The notes beneath the pieces were generated by a model. That model was not told where the DNA came from. It saw nothing but the letters and a program-made list of their open reading frames with translations, and searched no databases. A DNA stretch of 64,000 bases from Rhynchosporium graminicola (Eukaryota; Ascomycota; Leotiomycetes; Helotiales; Ploettnerulaceae), in contig FJUW01000028.1 of assembly GCA_900074885.1 (NCBI GenBank), positions 264,339 through 328,338 on the forward strand, in the 5' to 3' direction. The position numbers and the translations under genes are program-made. This document shows positions 1-10,525 of the stretch, piece by piece (within the stretch, counting starts at the first letter, position 1; the number at the start of each line of letters is the position of its first letter).

Positions 1-601
1 CATGCCCTCCTATATTGTTCCTAGCTCTAAGAATCATCACTTGATGTGAACGTTCTCTGTGTAGAGCCGTGAAAAACTCGTCGCCTAGTGATTCCTTACC
101 CAGTCATGCGATAGTTCGATGTGAGGGACCGTCACCTGATTATCACTGACAGCTTCCTTTTCTCTTGCATGTGCGTGTCAACTATTGACCCTTCGCAGCA
201 AAATATCGGTACTGAAAGTTCTGGTACTGGGAATCTGGTACTTTAAACCTCTACCTATACCTGACCTTACCTACCCAGGAAATGTACCAAGGCGGATGAT
301 CACGCGGCCGCTTTGCAACGTCATGCTCAGCTCACTACTTTCTCTTGATTTGTACTGTAGTCACATTGTGCACTTGTGAGGTCGTGCCCGTACATGCAGG
401 ACTCAACTCGGTGAGAGAAGGCTGACAGGCAGAAAGAGTGTGGGTGACACACAGTGCCGCCTTTCTTTCCAATCACGCAGCCAGGCGCTTGCCGCGGTCA
501 CATTTTCCCATCTACAGAGAATCTCGAGGTTTGGATATCCTTTCTCCTTGATTTACTTTTCAACCTTTTTCTGGGTATTGTCACGACGCGAAAGGATAGA
601 G
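1..601. other. Upstream region of the BTB gene
   Basis: I see no supportable gene here. The stretch is the likely promoter and 5' leader of the BTB/POZ gene beginning at 602. A cluster of CTACC and TACCTA words lies at about 250-290, and the same words recur upstream of several other genes in the window. The short open frames have no recognisable product. Confidence 0.5.
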
Positions 602-2403
602 ATGGCGAGTAGTGCAGCCCCGAGGATGCGCTCCGCGGGGGCAGGGTCGTCGCTAGATGCTGCTATGAGAGCTCCGAGTACGACGACTCCTGATGTTGTG
701 GTGCTTGATTCTGTTAGGGAGGAGGTTAAACCTAAAGAATTGATTGATCCGAGGAAAGATCTTTGGCTAACTACAGCTGATGGGTAAGCTCTTACCTATC
801 GCTCGACCAGTGTTTGACCTGCAATTTTCCAAGCGCACAATCAGGTTGCAAGAAAGCAGCAAACCGCTAACCTTCCAACAAGTCGATACAACTCTTCCAT
901 TATCCCCGTGCGAGTCGGGATACATGCTGAGACCTTCCATATACACAAAGACATCTTGTGCAAGTCAGAATACTTCAGACGGGCACTAGAAGGAGAATTC
1001 AAAGAGGCAGGCGATCAGGCTATTGACTTGCCTGAGGAGAATCCGGACACCTTCAGTTTCATAGTGGCGTATCTATACGAAGAGAAGTTTTCGCCGATCA
1101 AGTCGTTGTCTACGGTATTAGGTGTGTGCAAGTTGTTCGGTTTTGATACGTGCTAATGCTCTCTAAGTTCCAGATGTAGATAAGGGCAAGAGGAGAGAGG
1201 AAAGCAATGATGGAAATTCGGAGAGCGACAGTGCGACTGATAGTGAAGGAAGTGCTAGTGATGCAAGGTACGATCCTCTCATCCTTGATCGAACTCCTGC
1301 TAAGGAAGGGAGGTTTGCAAAGGATCACTAGTGGGAAGGTTTTGAAAGTACTAACAGCGGATCTAGTTTACGCAGTCAGAGAAGAAGGGATGATCGAAGA
1401 CGAGTACGTTTCTTCATCACCACCTGATCTCTCAATCTTGCAGATTACCTAGATACATTTTGCTGATTTGCCAGCGCGCTTTCGAGCAATCTCTGCGCAA
1501 GGTGCCAGGTCGACATCGTGCTGGCTGTGGCTGCGATGCTTGCTCAGTAGAAACGAGAGGACCGCCTTGTTGGTCATGGTCAGTTGTTTCCAGCCCTCAG
1601 TGTTGCATATTCAATATCTGGGATTGAAAGTCCTGTTCAGAACTCGGCAGGATGATAGTATTGTACTGCATATTGAACTGTTGGTTAGTGGCTCATCGAG
1701 AAATCCTCCACCTCCGCGACATCCTTTGCCCATTCCAGGCCCTATTCCCATGGGGAGAAATGGCTATCCACCTCCCCAACACCAGAGACCACGAGACAGA
1801 GAACGCAGAAGAGGTGCTCGGCCTCCAGGAGGGCCTCTTCCAATTCCTGAGGCTCTTGTACCCGAAGAACACATGTCCCAGGAAGATATCAGAACATGGG
1901 CACTTGCCTATTCCCTAAGCATCGACGTCTACGTATGTGCAGAGCGATATCTGATGCTAGACTTCAAACTCGCCATCGCAGCCTACGTCATAGACAGGTA
2001 CTTCTTATTCCACCTCATCTCATCATCCATCCACACTAACATCCACACCTCTAGCTTCGAAATAGCCGGCGTGGAGGCAGCCATACCCACAGTCTTACAA
2101 TCTTGCCAAACACTCCACTCGGGCGTCAGCGCCCTCGACCCTCTCCTCAAAAGAGTATTCGCACGAGTAGGCTTTCTACAAGCGAAATTATGGAAGCAGT
2201 TTCCCGAGGAAACGCAGATTTTCTTCACCGAGAATCCGGATCTTGCGATTCTGATTATGAAGGAGATGGTTGAGAGGAGAGAGGAGGATAAACGTGATGT
2301 GTTGCCCCCGATGGAGAGGCCGGTCACACCGCCGATGTTTGGGCAGGAAGATGTCTTTATTCAGGGACCGGGAGGAAGGAGGGATGCGAGGTATTATCGC
2401 TGA
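602..2403 (+). CDS. BTB/POZ domain protein with Pro-rich linker
   Basis: Multi-exon gene. The ATG at 602 opens a Ser/Ala-rich N-terminus. An intron of about 70 nt starts near 784, and the next exon (about 855-1121) holds a BTB core: VRVGIHAETFHIHKDILC, then SEYFRRALEGEFKEA and a PDTFSFIVAYLY segment. BTB domains dimerise and often recruit cullin-3 or act as transcriptional scaffolds. A short acidic exon (about 1174-1267, SESDSATDSEGSASD) follows, and the middle part is hard to model. The final frame carries a Pro/Arg-rich stretch (about 1700-1880), then a helical part containing WALAYSLSIDVYVCAERYLM, as in the C-terminal half of fungal BTB proteins that classify under KLHL-like folds. A short intron lies at about 1997-2054, and the protein ends in RDARYYR. 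The BTB call is firm. The exon structure between 1270 and 1700 is uncertain. Confidence 0.75.
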
Positions 2404-2847
2404 TGGGCTGAAGGGAGGGTGATGAGGATTGGACGGGGCTGGTGCTAGCTTCCCGCTTTTGTCTTCTGGCATCAAGTTGGAAGGTTCTGCGTCTATCTAG
2501 CTGCGCGATCTGCTGATACGAGTCTGGGTCTTCTGATTATGCAAAAATGGGTAGCGTGGCGTTTCGATTGCGAGCAGAACTTGAGGGTTTGAAGTTTGCG
2601 CGTCTATACCAGAATCAAATTGTTCGAGGGATATGAGAATCTAAATCTCATTCATACAAGAGTATATGTTTTCAGATCTTCACCCTCCAGGTATCTCCCT
2701 AGCTAGAATCCTATTATTTACTCCAAGGCCCCAGCCAAGCTTCCCGGCATCAGGTCTCAGTTGATGCTCATCACATTCGTAAATTTCAGTCCAAGACTAC
2801 GCACCACATGAAAGACACAATTCCACAAGCAGACGCATTTTCAAACT
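2404..2847. other. Convergent 3' intergenic region
   Basis: This is the shared 3' flank of the BTB gene (+) and the aldolase-like gene (-). I see no gene or repeat in it. It presumably holds both polyadenylation regions. Confidence 0.5.
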
Positions 2848-4023
2848 TCACGTCAAAAAACTCCCATTCGTCTTCGCCAACATCTCATCATAATATCCCT
2901 GAAACGCCAACCAGCCCTTCTCCGGCTTCCCCACCTGCTCATACGTAAACGCCGCCTCCTCATCCCCGATGAAAATCTTCTCACGTCCACTGCCCGCACT
3001 CGCAGCATCGACGAGTAACTGCACATGACACGTCTTATCTAGACTCATAAACCAGAAGGCCGCCTCGTCGACGCTCTGGCCGACGGTCAGGAGGCCGTGG
3101 TTCTGCAGGATGCAGGCTTTGCCGGAACCGAGACTGGTGGCGATGCGGATGCCTTCTTCGCGGTCTAGGACTATGCCGCTGAAGTTGTCGTACACGGAGT
3201 GGGAGTTGTAGAAACGCAGGGAGTCTTGCGTTATCATGTCGAGGGGACGGCCGAAGACGCTGCGTCGTGGGGTGGAACGTTAGTTTAGGTAGGCGAGTGG
3301 GTTCGTTAAGCGAAGGTAAACTTGTGTTTTTGGGATGTCTCTTTCAAGTGATGGTGAAGGAATTGATATCATGAGAAGAATTGATGCTCACGAGAAGGCC
3401 TTGCCGTATACTGAATGCGCGTGACAGGCAGCATGTACATCGGGTCGAGCTTTATGTACTACTTCGGGTCAATACTTGAAATGTGCAGGGAGATAGATCA
3501 GTTAGTGAAGACGTCACGTACTTTCGGAATGTATTGCAAAGGCAGCAGCGTTGATAGGCTCATCTCCAATCACAACATCGCCATCTTCATTGACGAGAAT
3601 CAGGTCGGAGACACAGATTTGAGAGAAGTGTTGAGACAAGGGATTGAGCCAGAAATGATCTGTGAGGATGGGATCGCGGACTGAGCTGCGAGCGAATGTA
3701 TGAGCTGTGATCTATGTGTAAATGCCCTCATTGGCACAAAATGCTCACATATGCCCAGCAACACCTTCGTCAAACCCGCGTTCTGCGAAGCTATGTTGTT
3801 GTCAGAATTGGTTGGGGAGATCACTGTCCTTGTTTGTTTGGGTCACGTACACTCGAAATGCAGCTGCGAGATGTTGTTTGCGATAAAGCCTCTCTTCTTC
3901 CAAAGTATCAAATTGGGGATAGGACCTGATCTTGAGCTTCTTGCCTGAGATGGTTTTCCCCAGAGCGCCGACGTTGGCATTGCCGGAGGACTCGTTGCTT
4001 AAGGTTGTAGCTGTGGGTGACAT
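2848..4023 (-). CDS. Class II aldolase/adducin domain protein
   Basis: Five exons on the minus strand (4023-3851, 3790-3749, 3685-3522, 3458-3392, 3259-2848) join in phase to a protein of about 285 aa, the usual size for fungal class II aldolase/adducin-like proteins. The N-terminus MSPTATTLSNESSG leads to AAFRVFAERGFDEGVAGHI, the family entry motif. Next come RDPILTDHFWLNP and the metal-binding HxH in CHAHSVYG, and further on LQNHGLLTVG supplies the third His. Family members bind a divalent metal and cleave or epimerise sugar phosphates. Many fungal paralogues have unknown substrates, so no reaction is assigned. No targeting signal is visible, so it is probably cytosolic. The start is the first ATG in frame. 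Confidence 0.88.
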
Positions 4024-5508
4024 AGTTATGCAGAGCAGAATATCGGGGCCGGACTAGAATTCGAACTTATACAGTATGAACTATAAAATCAGTTGTCTGT
4101 AACTAGTTGTCAAAGGACGAGGGGAGGTTGAGGTGCTGATCACGCGGGGTCATGAAAGTGGGGTTGGGGAAGTGGCTAGATCACGAAACCAGCAGAAAGG
4201 TCAATACGTACCTAGGAATCAATAAATCCACTACTGGAAGATGCTTGACTTTCGATATCCAAAGTCAAACACATCGAAGACCTTGTCTGAGCTGAGGAGA
4301 TTGACCACGCGCGGATGGTAGTCGAATGAAAGTCCGTAGAAGATAAAGTGCTACCTCAGAATTGGAATTTCGATAGGATGCTATGGGAAACAGAAAAGGT
4401 CCTAGCTGTTAATGCAACATGAATTGATGACATTGTCTTCATAGGACAAGGTGCATGGCCTATTTCATGTTTGCCCTTAACTTGGACGGTCGTCCTCGGC
4501 ATTGGCACAGTCCTAGGACTGCACTTTCTGCCCAGGTGTATGTATATTACCTTGCAAAAATTTCGTGATACCTGTCTAATGCTCTGCGCAAATTAGACGT
4601 CCAGACGAAATGGTGTTGCCCTCCGAAGTCATGTTTAATATTTATCTGCCGACTGACTTCATGCAACACTTTCAACATATCCTCTCATGTGCGGCATCGG
4701 CTTGACAATGACAATAAATGCCAGCAACAGCAACAGCAGGCGGCAACTTGTGATCCCAAAACTCTCGTCCGTAAAGCTTCGCTCGAACCAAAGATGGCCA
4801 GTCCTTTGTCTACATACACTCGCTAGAGAACCTCCACATCGTGTGTTGGTCGGGGAGCGGAGTCTACCACTAGGCTCGTAAACACTGCGCGCTGTCACAC
4901 GCCGTCAGCTAGCACTGGCTTTTGATTCACTGAAACGCGTTTCTGATAGCATTCTGACTAAATCGCGGTCCGAAAGCTTGAGCGACAGAAAAGTAGAGAG
5001 GCAGTAGTGAGCACAGGCACACAGGGACAGCACTAGCTGTTCTAGTGTTTTCTTTTTGACGTACTCGATTGAAAACATGGAAAACACTCCGACTGCTGAG
5101 AACGGCATACGAAGTTTCTGGAGAGTTCTGTAAATGACGCGTATTTCGGAATGATGTAATGAGATCGCACGCCAGAGCAGGAAGTGCAATTCACAAATGA
5201 CTCTTGAGAATGAAGTAGGAATCACTCTCAGACCCTGTTGCTGCGAGACTCGTGCCGCGCCGCTGGGTACTCACTCTTAGCACATGTTACCACTTCTAGT
5301 CAGGCACGCACATCAATGCAGGGAAGCAAAGCAGCAAAGATTGACCAGGCAACATTACCTACCTATACTTTCCAGACTCATCTTCCCCGAGGAAATGTCC
5401 CAAATCCTCTCGCTCTGAATTCAGACTCATCCAACATGTACTTCCCAGCGTGGAAATTTGGGATCGTACAGAACCGGGCATGCACTCACTGTCTGTCAGT
5501 CTGTCACT

Positions 5509-5532
5509 GCTCAGCTCAGCTCAGCTCAGCTC
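5509..5532. repeat. (CAGCT)n pentanucleotide repeat
   Basis: About five tandem CAGCT units followed by a Pro/Thr-coding-like CA-rich tract. It is non-coding and lies in the upstream region of the GPI-protein gene. Confidence 0.8.
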
Positions 5533-5920
5533 CGCAGCCTTGCACAACCACAACCACGCACGCCTTCGCCAGCTCCGGAGAGTTGATCGTACCCAGGTTT
5601 CAGCGCATACGGAGGTAAACGCACTGCCGACGTGCCTCGTACCTAGAGATCATCTCACTGGGGTTGAGCCGTTCGCGAAACGTAAATTAGGTGTGATCGA
5701 CCAGTTGTATGTATCCCTGTGGGCAGTTGACCGAGTCGAACGTCTGTCTGCCTCTGTAGAAGATCAAATTCCTGGGATTTGACATCATCACGACGCAAGC
5801 GGAAGTCTGGAGCACATCGACCCAACAGAAAATGATGAAAAGTCCAATGAGAGCCGGCGCAATTGCATAGTGAGTGATATGATGACACATGACATGACAT
5901 GATGGTCAAGCGAGACGACA

Positions 5921-5955
5921 AGCCAGGCAGGGAGGCAAGCAGGCAAGCAGGCAAG

Positions 5956-5987
<32 letters not shown>

Positions 5988-6000
5988 CCGGCAGGCCGGG
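5921..6000. repeat. (CAGG)n tetranucleotide array
   Basis: About 15 units of GGCA or GGCAAGCA form an almost perfect CAGG/CCTG microsatellite, ending in a G-rich tail. The minus strand reads as a Leu-Pro-Ala-Cys repeat, which is an artefact of the array rather than evidence of a protein. A shorter CCTG array lies at 41164-41186. Confidence 0.9.
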
Positions 6001-6143
6001 GGGAATAAATAAGGTATGAAGGTTGCGGGTTGATGCCAGCGCGGGCGGGCGGGCGGATATTAGCATTTATTTAATCAATCAATCCATGAGGCGCGGTGCA
6101 TACTTATAAGAGTAACGCACGCATCTTACTCTTTTGTTTGTAC

Positions 6144-6158
6144 CTGCTGCTGCTGCTG
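6144..6158. repeat. (CTG)5 trinucleotide repeat
   Basis: Five CTG triplets in the upstream region of the GPI-protein gene, in non-coding context. Confidence 0.8.
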
Positions 6159-6356
6159 TATTGGGGCTTCGAGACTCAGCCCTAATGACTTCCACATTCC
6201 ACCAGTAGGTGAGGTAGTATTGCGATGCGATGCGATACTCTCTTCCATTCTTGATAATTCTCCAGCTGTCCTCTGGCCTCTGGATATCTATCTATCTACA
6301 GTACCTACCAGGTAATTCTTACCAGGTTCCCCTGAGTCTGACACTGCTCTCTCATC

Positions 6357-6380
6357 TCTCAGCTCTCAGCTCTCAGCTCT
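6357..6380. repeat. (CTCTCAG)n repeat
   Basis: Three to four CTCTCAG units inside a pyrimidine-rich tract about 550 nt upstream of the GPI-protein start. Pyrimidine tracts are common in fungal core promoters. Confidence 0.75.
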
Positions 6381-6924
6381 CCCTCTGACACCTTAACCGA
6401 CCGAGCCAACCTCCCCCCTGTCCATCAAAGCTTTCCATTCCATTCATTCAATCTCATTTCCCCATCTCGTCCTCCCAGGGCCATCATCAACCCGGTGCGC
6501 CATCTCCATCTCCACTCTGCCACGACTTGGCCAATGATATCCCCGTGTTTCCCTGAATTGGCGGCGCTAGTGAGTCAGTCTTGCCTAAAAGATCCACGAT
6601 GCCTGCAACTTCCACCACACCAGGGGCATCAAGGGGTATCAAGGGGGGAGCCTGGTTCATGAAGGGCGCCATATGTTTGGAAGTGTTCTCAAAGTGATGG
6701 ATGTCCTTACCTACTGTACAGTACCTGGGTAGGTATAAGTACTGTGGAGGTATGTATATAACTAAACTTCCCACATTATCGGAGACTTCCTCTCCTCTGG
6801 CGTCGTGCTTAACCTTACTTCAGTCTTTAATACCTCGTCCATTTCCTCCTCCAACGTGGTATCCATCGATACGTGACATTCTTTTAGATTCTTCTCTTGC
6901 CCATCTATAATACCATCCATCAAA

Positions 6925-7754
6925 ATGCAATACTCATTCGTTGCCGCCGCCGCCGCCGCCATCTTAGCCCTCTCATCCTCCATCTTCGCCCAGACCGCAG
7001 GTTTCGATGCCATCACATCCCCAACTCAGGATCAACAAGTCGCGGCTGGAGAAGCCCTAGATATTGTATGGCAACCAACTGCAGAGCATAAGGGCCCAAT
7101 TACCATTGAGCTCCTCCAGGGTGCTACCCCAGCAACTCTTGAAGTCGGCCAATCCATCGCTGGTTCGTAAAGCCCAAGTCTTGCTTCTCCAAGGAAACAT
7201 CACTAACAATAAGTTTAGCAAGCATCGATCAGACCACCGGAAAGTTCACCTGGACCGTCCCCAAGGACTTGAAGAGCTTTGCGACCTACGGATTCAAGAT
7301 CACTCTCGACTCCACCAAGACTCTCGCAGCCGACAAGCAGATCTTCCAGTTCAGTTTCCCATTCCACATCACCGGCTTGGGCGCTTCTACCTCTTCCGGC
7401 TCTGCTTCTGCCACCCCATATCCAACTGATGGAACCAACACTGTCCAGCTCCCTACCGCAACTGGATACCCTGCTCAGCCAATGTCCAGCTCAGCCTCCA
7501 GCTCCGTAGGTTCCAGCTCCGAAAACCACACCTCCACACACGTCCCAGTTACCACCTACGTCGCATCCGCATACCCAACCGGAAACGTCACTCTCTCCAC
7601 AACCCACAAGCCAACAGCCTCTGTTTCAGGTTTCACCACCAGATCTGGTACCGCTGCTCCATCAGCAACCACTGTGACGGCAAATTCCGCCTCTACCATG
7701 GCCCGCGGTGGATTGGCCGTCGCTGCCGGTCTTGTCCTCGCTTTCGCTTTGTAG
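6925..7754 (+). CDS. GPI-anchored Ser/Thr-rich wall protein, Kre9/Knh1-like N-domain
   Basis: Two exons code for about 257 aa. The N-terminus is a signal peptide with a run of Ala (MQYSFVAAAAAAILALSSS), probably cleaved after IFA near residue 21. Residues about 25-120 match the Kre9/Knh1 N-terminal family: an ITSPTQDQQVAAGEALDIVWQ opening, then GKFTWTVP and a strand ending in FSFPFHI. A Ser/Thr-rich stalk follows (about 125-230), likely O-glycosylated, with one NHT and one NVT sequon. The C-terminus has a hydrophobic tail (GLAVAAGLVLAFAL) after a small-residue site, typical of GPI addition. The intron is 7167-7222, or equally in phase 7163-7218, with a CACTAACA branch site. The protein is expected at the plasma membrane or wall. 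It is not an enzyme as far as can be seen. Confidence 0.9.
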
Positions 7755-9031
7755 ATGGTCATAAATATCAATCATTTCACGCATTCACACGGGAGAACAT
7801 TAGGGAAGATGCGGGACGGTCGCATAATTCGAAAAATGTGGGCAGCAATAATGGCTAGGCGTATGGGCTGTCGTGGTACTCACATGTACGAGGCTAGGCG
7901 TTCTATGATGTAACTGGTACAACTTCGTCTAGTCAATCTGATATCATCTGTTTTTTGGGGGGGGGGCTCAAACCTCTGCTCATGACTTGCAGGACGTCTT
8001 GTGAAGAGTGTGGAATGAGTGAGATACAATTATACTTAATGCGATATGCCCGGATCGGAACGCATAATCGCTTGCGACAGCGGTGTCTCTGCCTTTAACG
8101 TCTGTGAACTTCCCGAAACCTTAACTTCAAATTCCAAAAAGAATCACACTGCTCAAACCACTGCTTTTTTTTATATCAATAAATATTGATATATATTGGC
8201 TTGAGCCACGAATAGGTAATACGTTCTATACCTAACTAACCAAGTAGGTAACACAGGCAGCAATCCTGTCGACGTCTTGTCAAAACCAAGCAGTCGAGAC
8301 CCAGACCACCAGAAAAATCCAATTCGTCAACAAACGATGCATACTCTCAACGTCTCTCATTTCTCATCTCTCCTCCCGCGCAGAGGCGTCCTCCAGATCA
8401 TCGATTCCATGTAAAGCAAAGAAAATCCCGCAGGATATCAAACCCCGAGTGCATTACAAGAGAAACACGCTGTACTGTCTCGACGCTTTTAAAAAATCAA
8501 AGGGACTACCCTGACAGACCGTCCAAGATCTCCCAAAGCAACAAACCATCCATCCCACGGATGATCATGTTGGTAATTTAATACAGCCTGGGAAATGAAA
8601 GGCAGCTGGTGGAGTAAGTCAAAAAGCAAGACGTGTGTTTTTTTTTCTGTGGCGAAAATAACCGGCGCCAGAACTCCCAGGAATCCTTAGAAGAATATCG
8701 TTAACCGATTACTCGGTTGCTTCGAGCAAACTAGCAGCCGGCAAGAAGTCATCCACTGCGCACCAGACTGAGAATCAAGAGAATGTACCCGGGGAATCTC
8801 CTTCTGGAGTTTACTAACAAAAACACAAAAGGAATGCAGTGGGAGAGAACAAGAACCGCCAGCCTGTTCCCTTGAAGGGAAGCACAGCAGACTGTCGAAT
8901 CATGCCTCTGCATCCAAACTCCTGTCCCGGAACTCCAGCCAAACCAAATACATAAAGTAAGACCACCCGACATAAGGGAAGTTCAATCACCAGAACCATC
9001 CATCCGCCCCTTCTCATCCACGAAAGATGAG
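7755..9031. other. Convergent intergenic region
   Basis: No gene seen. It lies between the 3' ends of the GPI-protein gene (+) and the Gln/Pro-rich gene (-). It contains a T6-G10 run at 7951-7966 and a perfect AT-rich palindrome at 8172-8193. Short minus-strand frames near 8750-9017 have no recognisable product. Confidence 0.5.
8172..8193. repeat. Perfect AT-rich inverted repeat
   Basis: Ten-base arms TATATCAATA and TATTGATATA are separated by AA. It lies between two convergent genes, where an AT-rich hairpin could sit near a 3' processing site. No function is shown. Confidence 0.7.
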
Positions 9032-10525
9032 CTAACAGGAGAACAATGGCTCAAAGGTCGACAGACTTTCACATAATTTGTCGGCATCTTTCGTTCTCTT
9101 GAACTCTCGACTGATCTTCTTGAGGCCTTCTTTCACAACAGCTGGTGTCATGATGTGAATGGTGGGGTCAGCCTCGGGGACCATGCCACGTTCGGCATCA
9201 GCATTGCTTCTACTAGCGGTAGAAAGTTCGGCCTGAGACCTTGCAGAAGATCCCGCGTTGCCTTTGCCAGCTGGAAGCGATGCTTTCTGGACTTGATTGG
9301 CTGTTATAATGTGTTGTTGATTTTGGTCATGTTGTCGTGTAGGCTCTGGCATGTTCTGTGGCGGGTTGAACTGTTGCGGAAAACCCGGGCCAGCGGTGTA
9401 GAGCATATGCATATGTCCATTCTGCTGAATATTTGGGGGGATGACAAAGGTATTCAGAACAGTCATATAGCCTGGTGGTGCCTGTGGCGCCTGCGGCAAG
9501 ATGTTTGGCATGTACTGGGGCACAAAAGGATATTGGAAACCGTGAGTTGGCTGTGAGAAATCCAATGGTCCTCCATGAAATTGTGTAACAAAACCGTGCC
9601 TCGGAGGAGCGAGGGCTTGTGGGTGGTGGTTGACGTGGTTGGCATGACCAAGATTCGGTGTTATCTGGACGGGGGCAGCTTGTTCGAGCAGACGGGGATC
9701 GATCTGTGAGTCTTCATCGAAAGCTAGTTCTCCCTGATTGGGGGAATCTTGGTTATCGATGATGCCATTGGAGCCGCAAGTTAGGCCATGTGGTTGCGGA
9801 AGGAACATGTGCTGTCCCAGTCCTAGACCGTAGTACATCTGTTGCGGAGCCTGCCCTATTTGTGAAAAAGAAGGTCCCTCATGTTGTTGCCCTAGATCCA
9901 GATCTTGGTGTCGGAATTGGAACGTCTGATCGAAATATGGACTTTGTGACTCAAGCGCTGGTTCGAAACTTTGGTGCTGGAAGTCCAATTCTTGTAAAAT
10001 TTGTACAGAGTCACATTCTGGAATCTGTTTGAATAATAGAGACTGATCCTGGGGCTGGGGCTGGAGCTCCTCAAATTGAACCATTTCTCTACCTGGGATA
10101 TGGATAGGGTCTTCCTTGAATTGCTTCTCACGAAGAGTAGGGCTGAAATGCGATGTGTGAGCTAGCTCTCCACCCAAGTTTGGTGGGTCTATCATCTGGC
10201 AGATTTCAACAACAGGAATCAGGAGTGGATTTTTTTTTTCCTGTCCTATCATTACCCCCTCTGGAGTTGTAAAGGGAGCATTGGGAGGTTTGGGGAGGGA
10301 CTCGACTGGAAGACTCGGCTTCTCAAGTGCTGGTCGTTGCTGAGTTCGAATATCGTTTTGGCTCTCAGCCATTTTGGCATCGTAATTTTTCATTTCGGTG
10401 CCTTTGGAGAGAGCGCGCTCTATGGCAGCTTGCTTGCGAGTAACCTGCCTACTTGTGACGGTGGCAGTCTTGAGAGGCATTTGCGTACGCCTCTCGACTC
10501 TCGAACTGGTCATTTTAGTAGCCAT
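9032..10525 (-). CDS. Uncharacterised Gln/Pro-rich protein
   Basis: A single uninterrupted frame of 497 codons, far longer than chance frames here, starting at MATKMTSSRVERRT. I recognise no domain. The first 60 residues are basic and probably helical (RQVTRKQAAIERALSKG). The middle (about 150-420) is rich in Gln, Pro, His and Phe, with phrases such as FQHQSFEPALESQSP and LGLGQHMFLPQPHG, and looks disordered. The C-terminal 45 residues regain order-like composition (VVKEGLKKISREFKRTKDADK) and may be a short conserved helix. Such composition fits a transcription co-factor or RNA-associated low-complexity protein, but that is a guess. There is no signal peptide or membrane segment. The coding call is good and the function is unknown. 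Confidence 0.75.
   Translation of the reverse strand: MATKMTSSRVERRTQMPLKTATVTSRQVTRKQAAIERALSKGTEMKNYDAKMAESQNDIRTQQRPALEKPSLPVESLPKPPNAPFTTPEGVMIGQEKKNPLLIPVVEICQMIDPPNLGGELAHTSHFSPTLREKQFKEDPIHIPGREMVQFEELQPQPQDQSLLFKQIPECDSVQILQELDFQHQSFEPALESQSPYFDQTFQFRHQDLDLGQQHEGPSFSQIGQAPQQMYYGLGLGQHMFLPQPHGLTCGSNGIIDNQDSPNQGELAFDEDSQIDPRLLEQAAPVQITPNLGHANHVNHHPQALAPPRHGFVTQFHGGPLDFSQPTHGFQYPFVPQYMPNILPQAPQAPPGYMTVLNTFVIPPNIQQNGHMHMLYTAGPGFPQQFNPPQNMPEPTRQHDQNQQHIITANQVQKASLPAGKGNAGSSARSQAELSTASRSNADAERGMVPEADPTIHIMTPAVVKEGLKKISREFKRTKDADKLCESLSTFEPLFSC

Larger units (their letters stand above)
4024..6924. other. Long intergenic region rich in simple repeats
   Basis: No convincing gene. The region separates the divergently transcribed aldolase-like gene and GPI-protein gene, so it should hold both promoters. 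It contains several short tandem repeats (listed separately), pyrimidine-rich tracts at 6340-6480, and repeated TACCTACC or GGTAGGTA words near 5355, 6300 and 6710-6740. Short open frames on both strands look like repeat or background translation. Confidence 0.55.

Noticed and set aside
5788..6066. Minus-strand frame encoding a Leu-Pro-Ala-Cys repeat
   Set aside because: It is a translation of the CAGG microsatellite, with no splice or start evidence.
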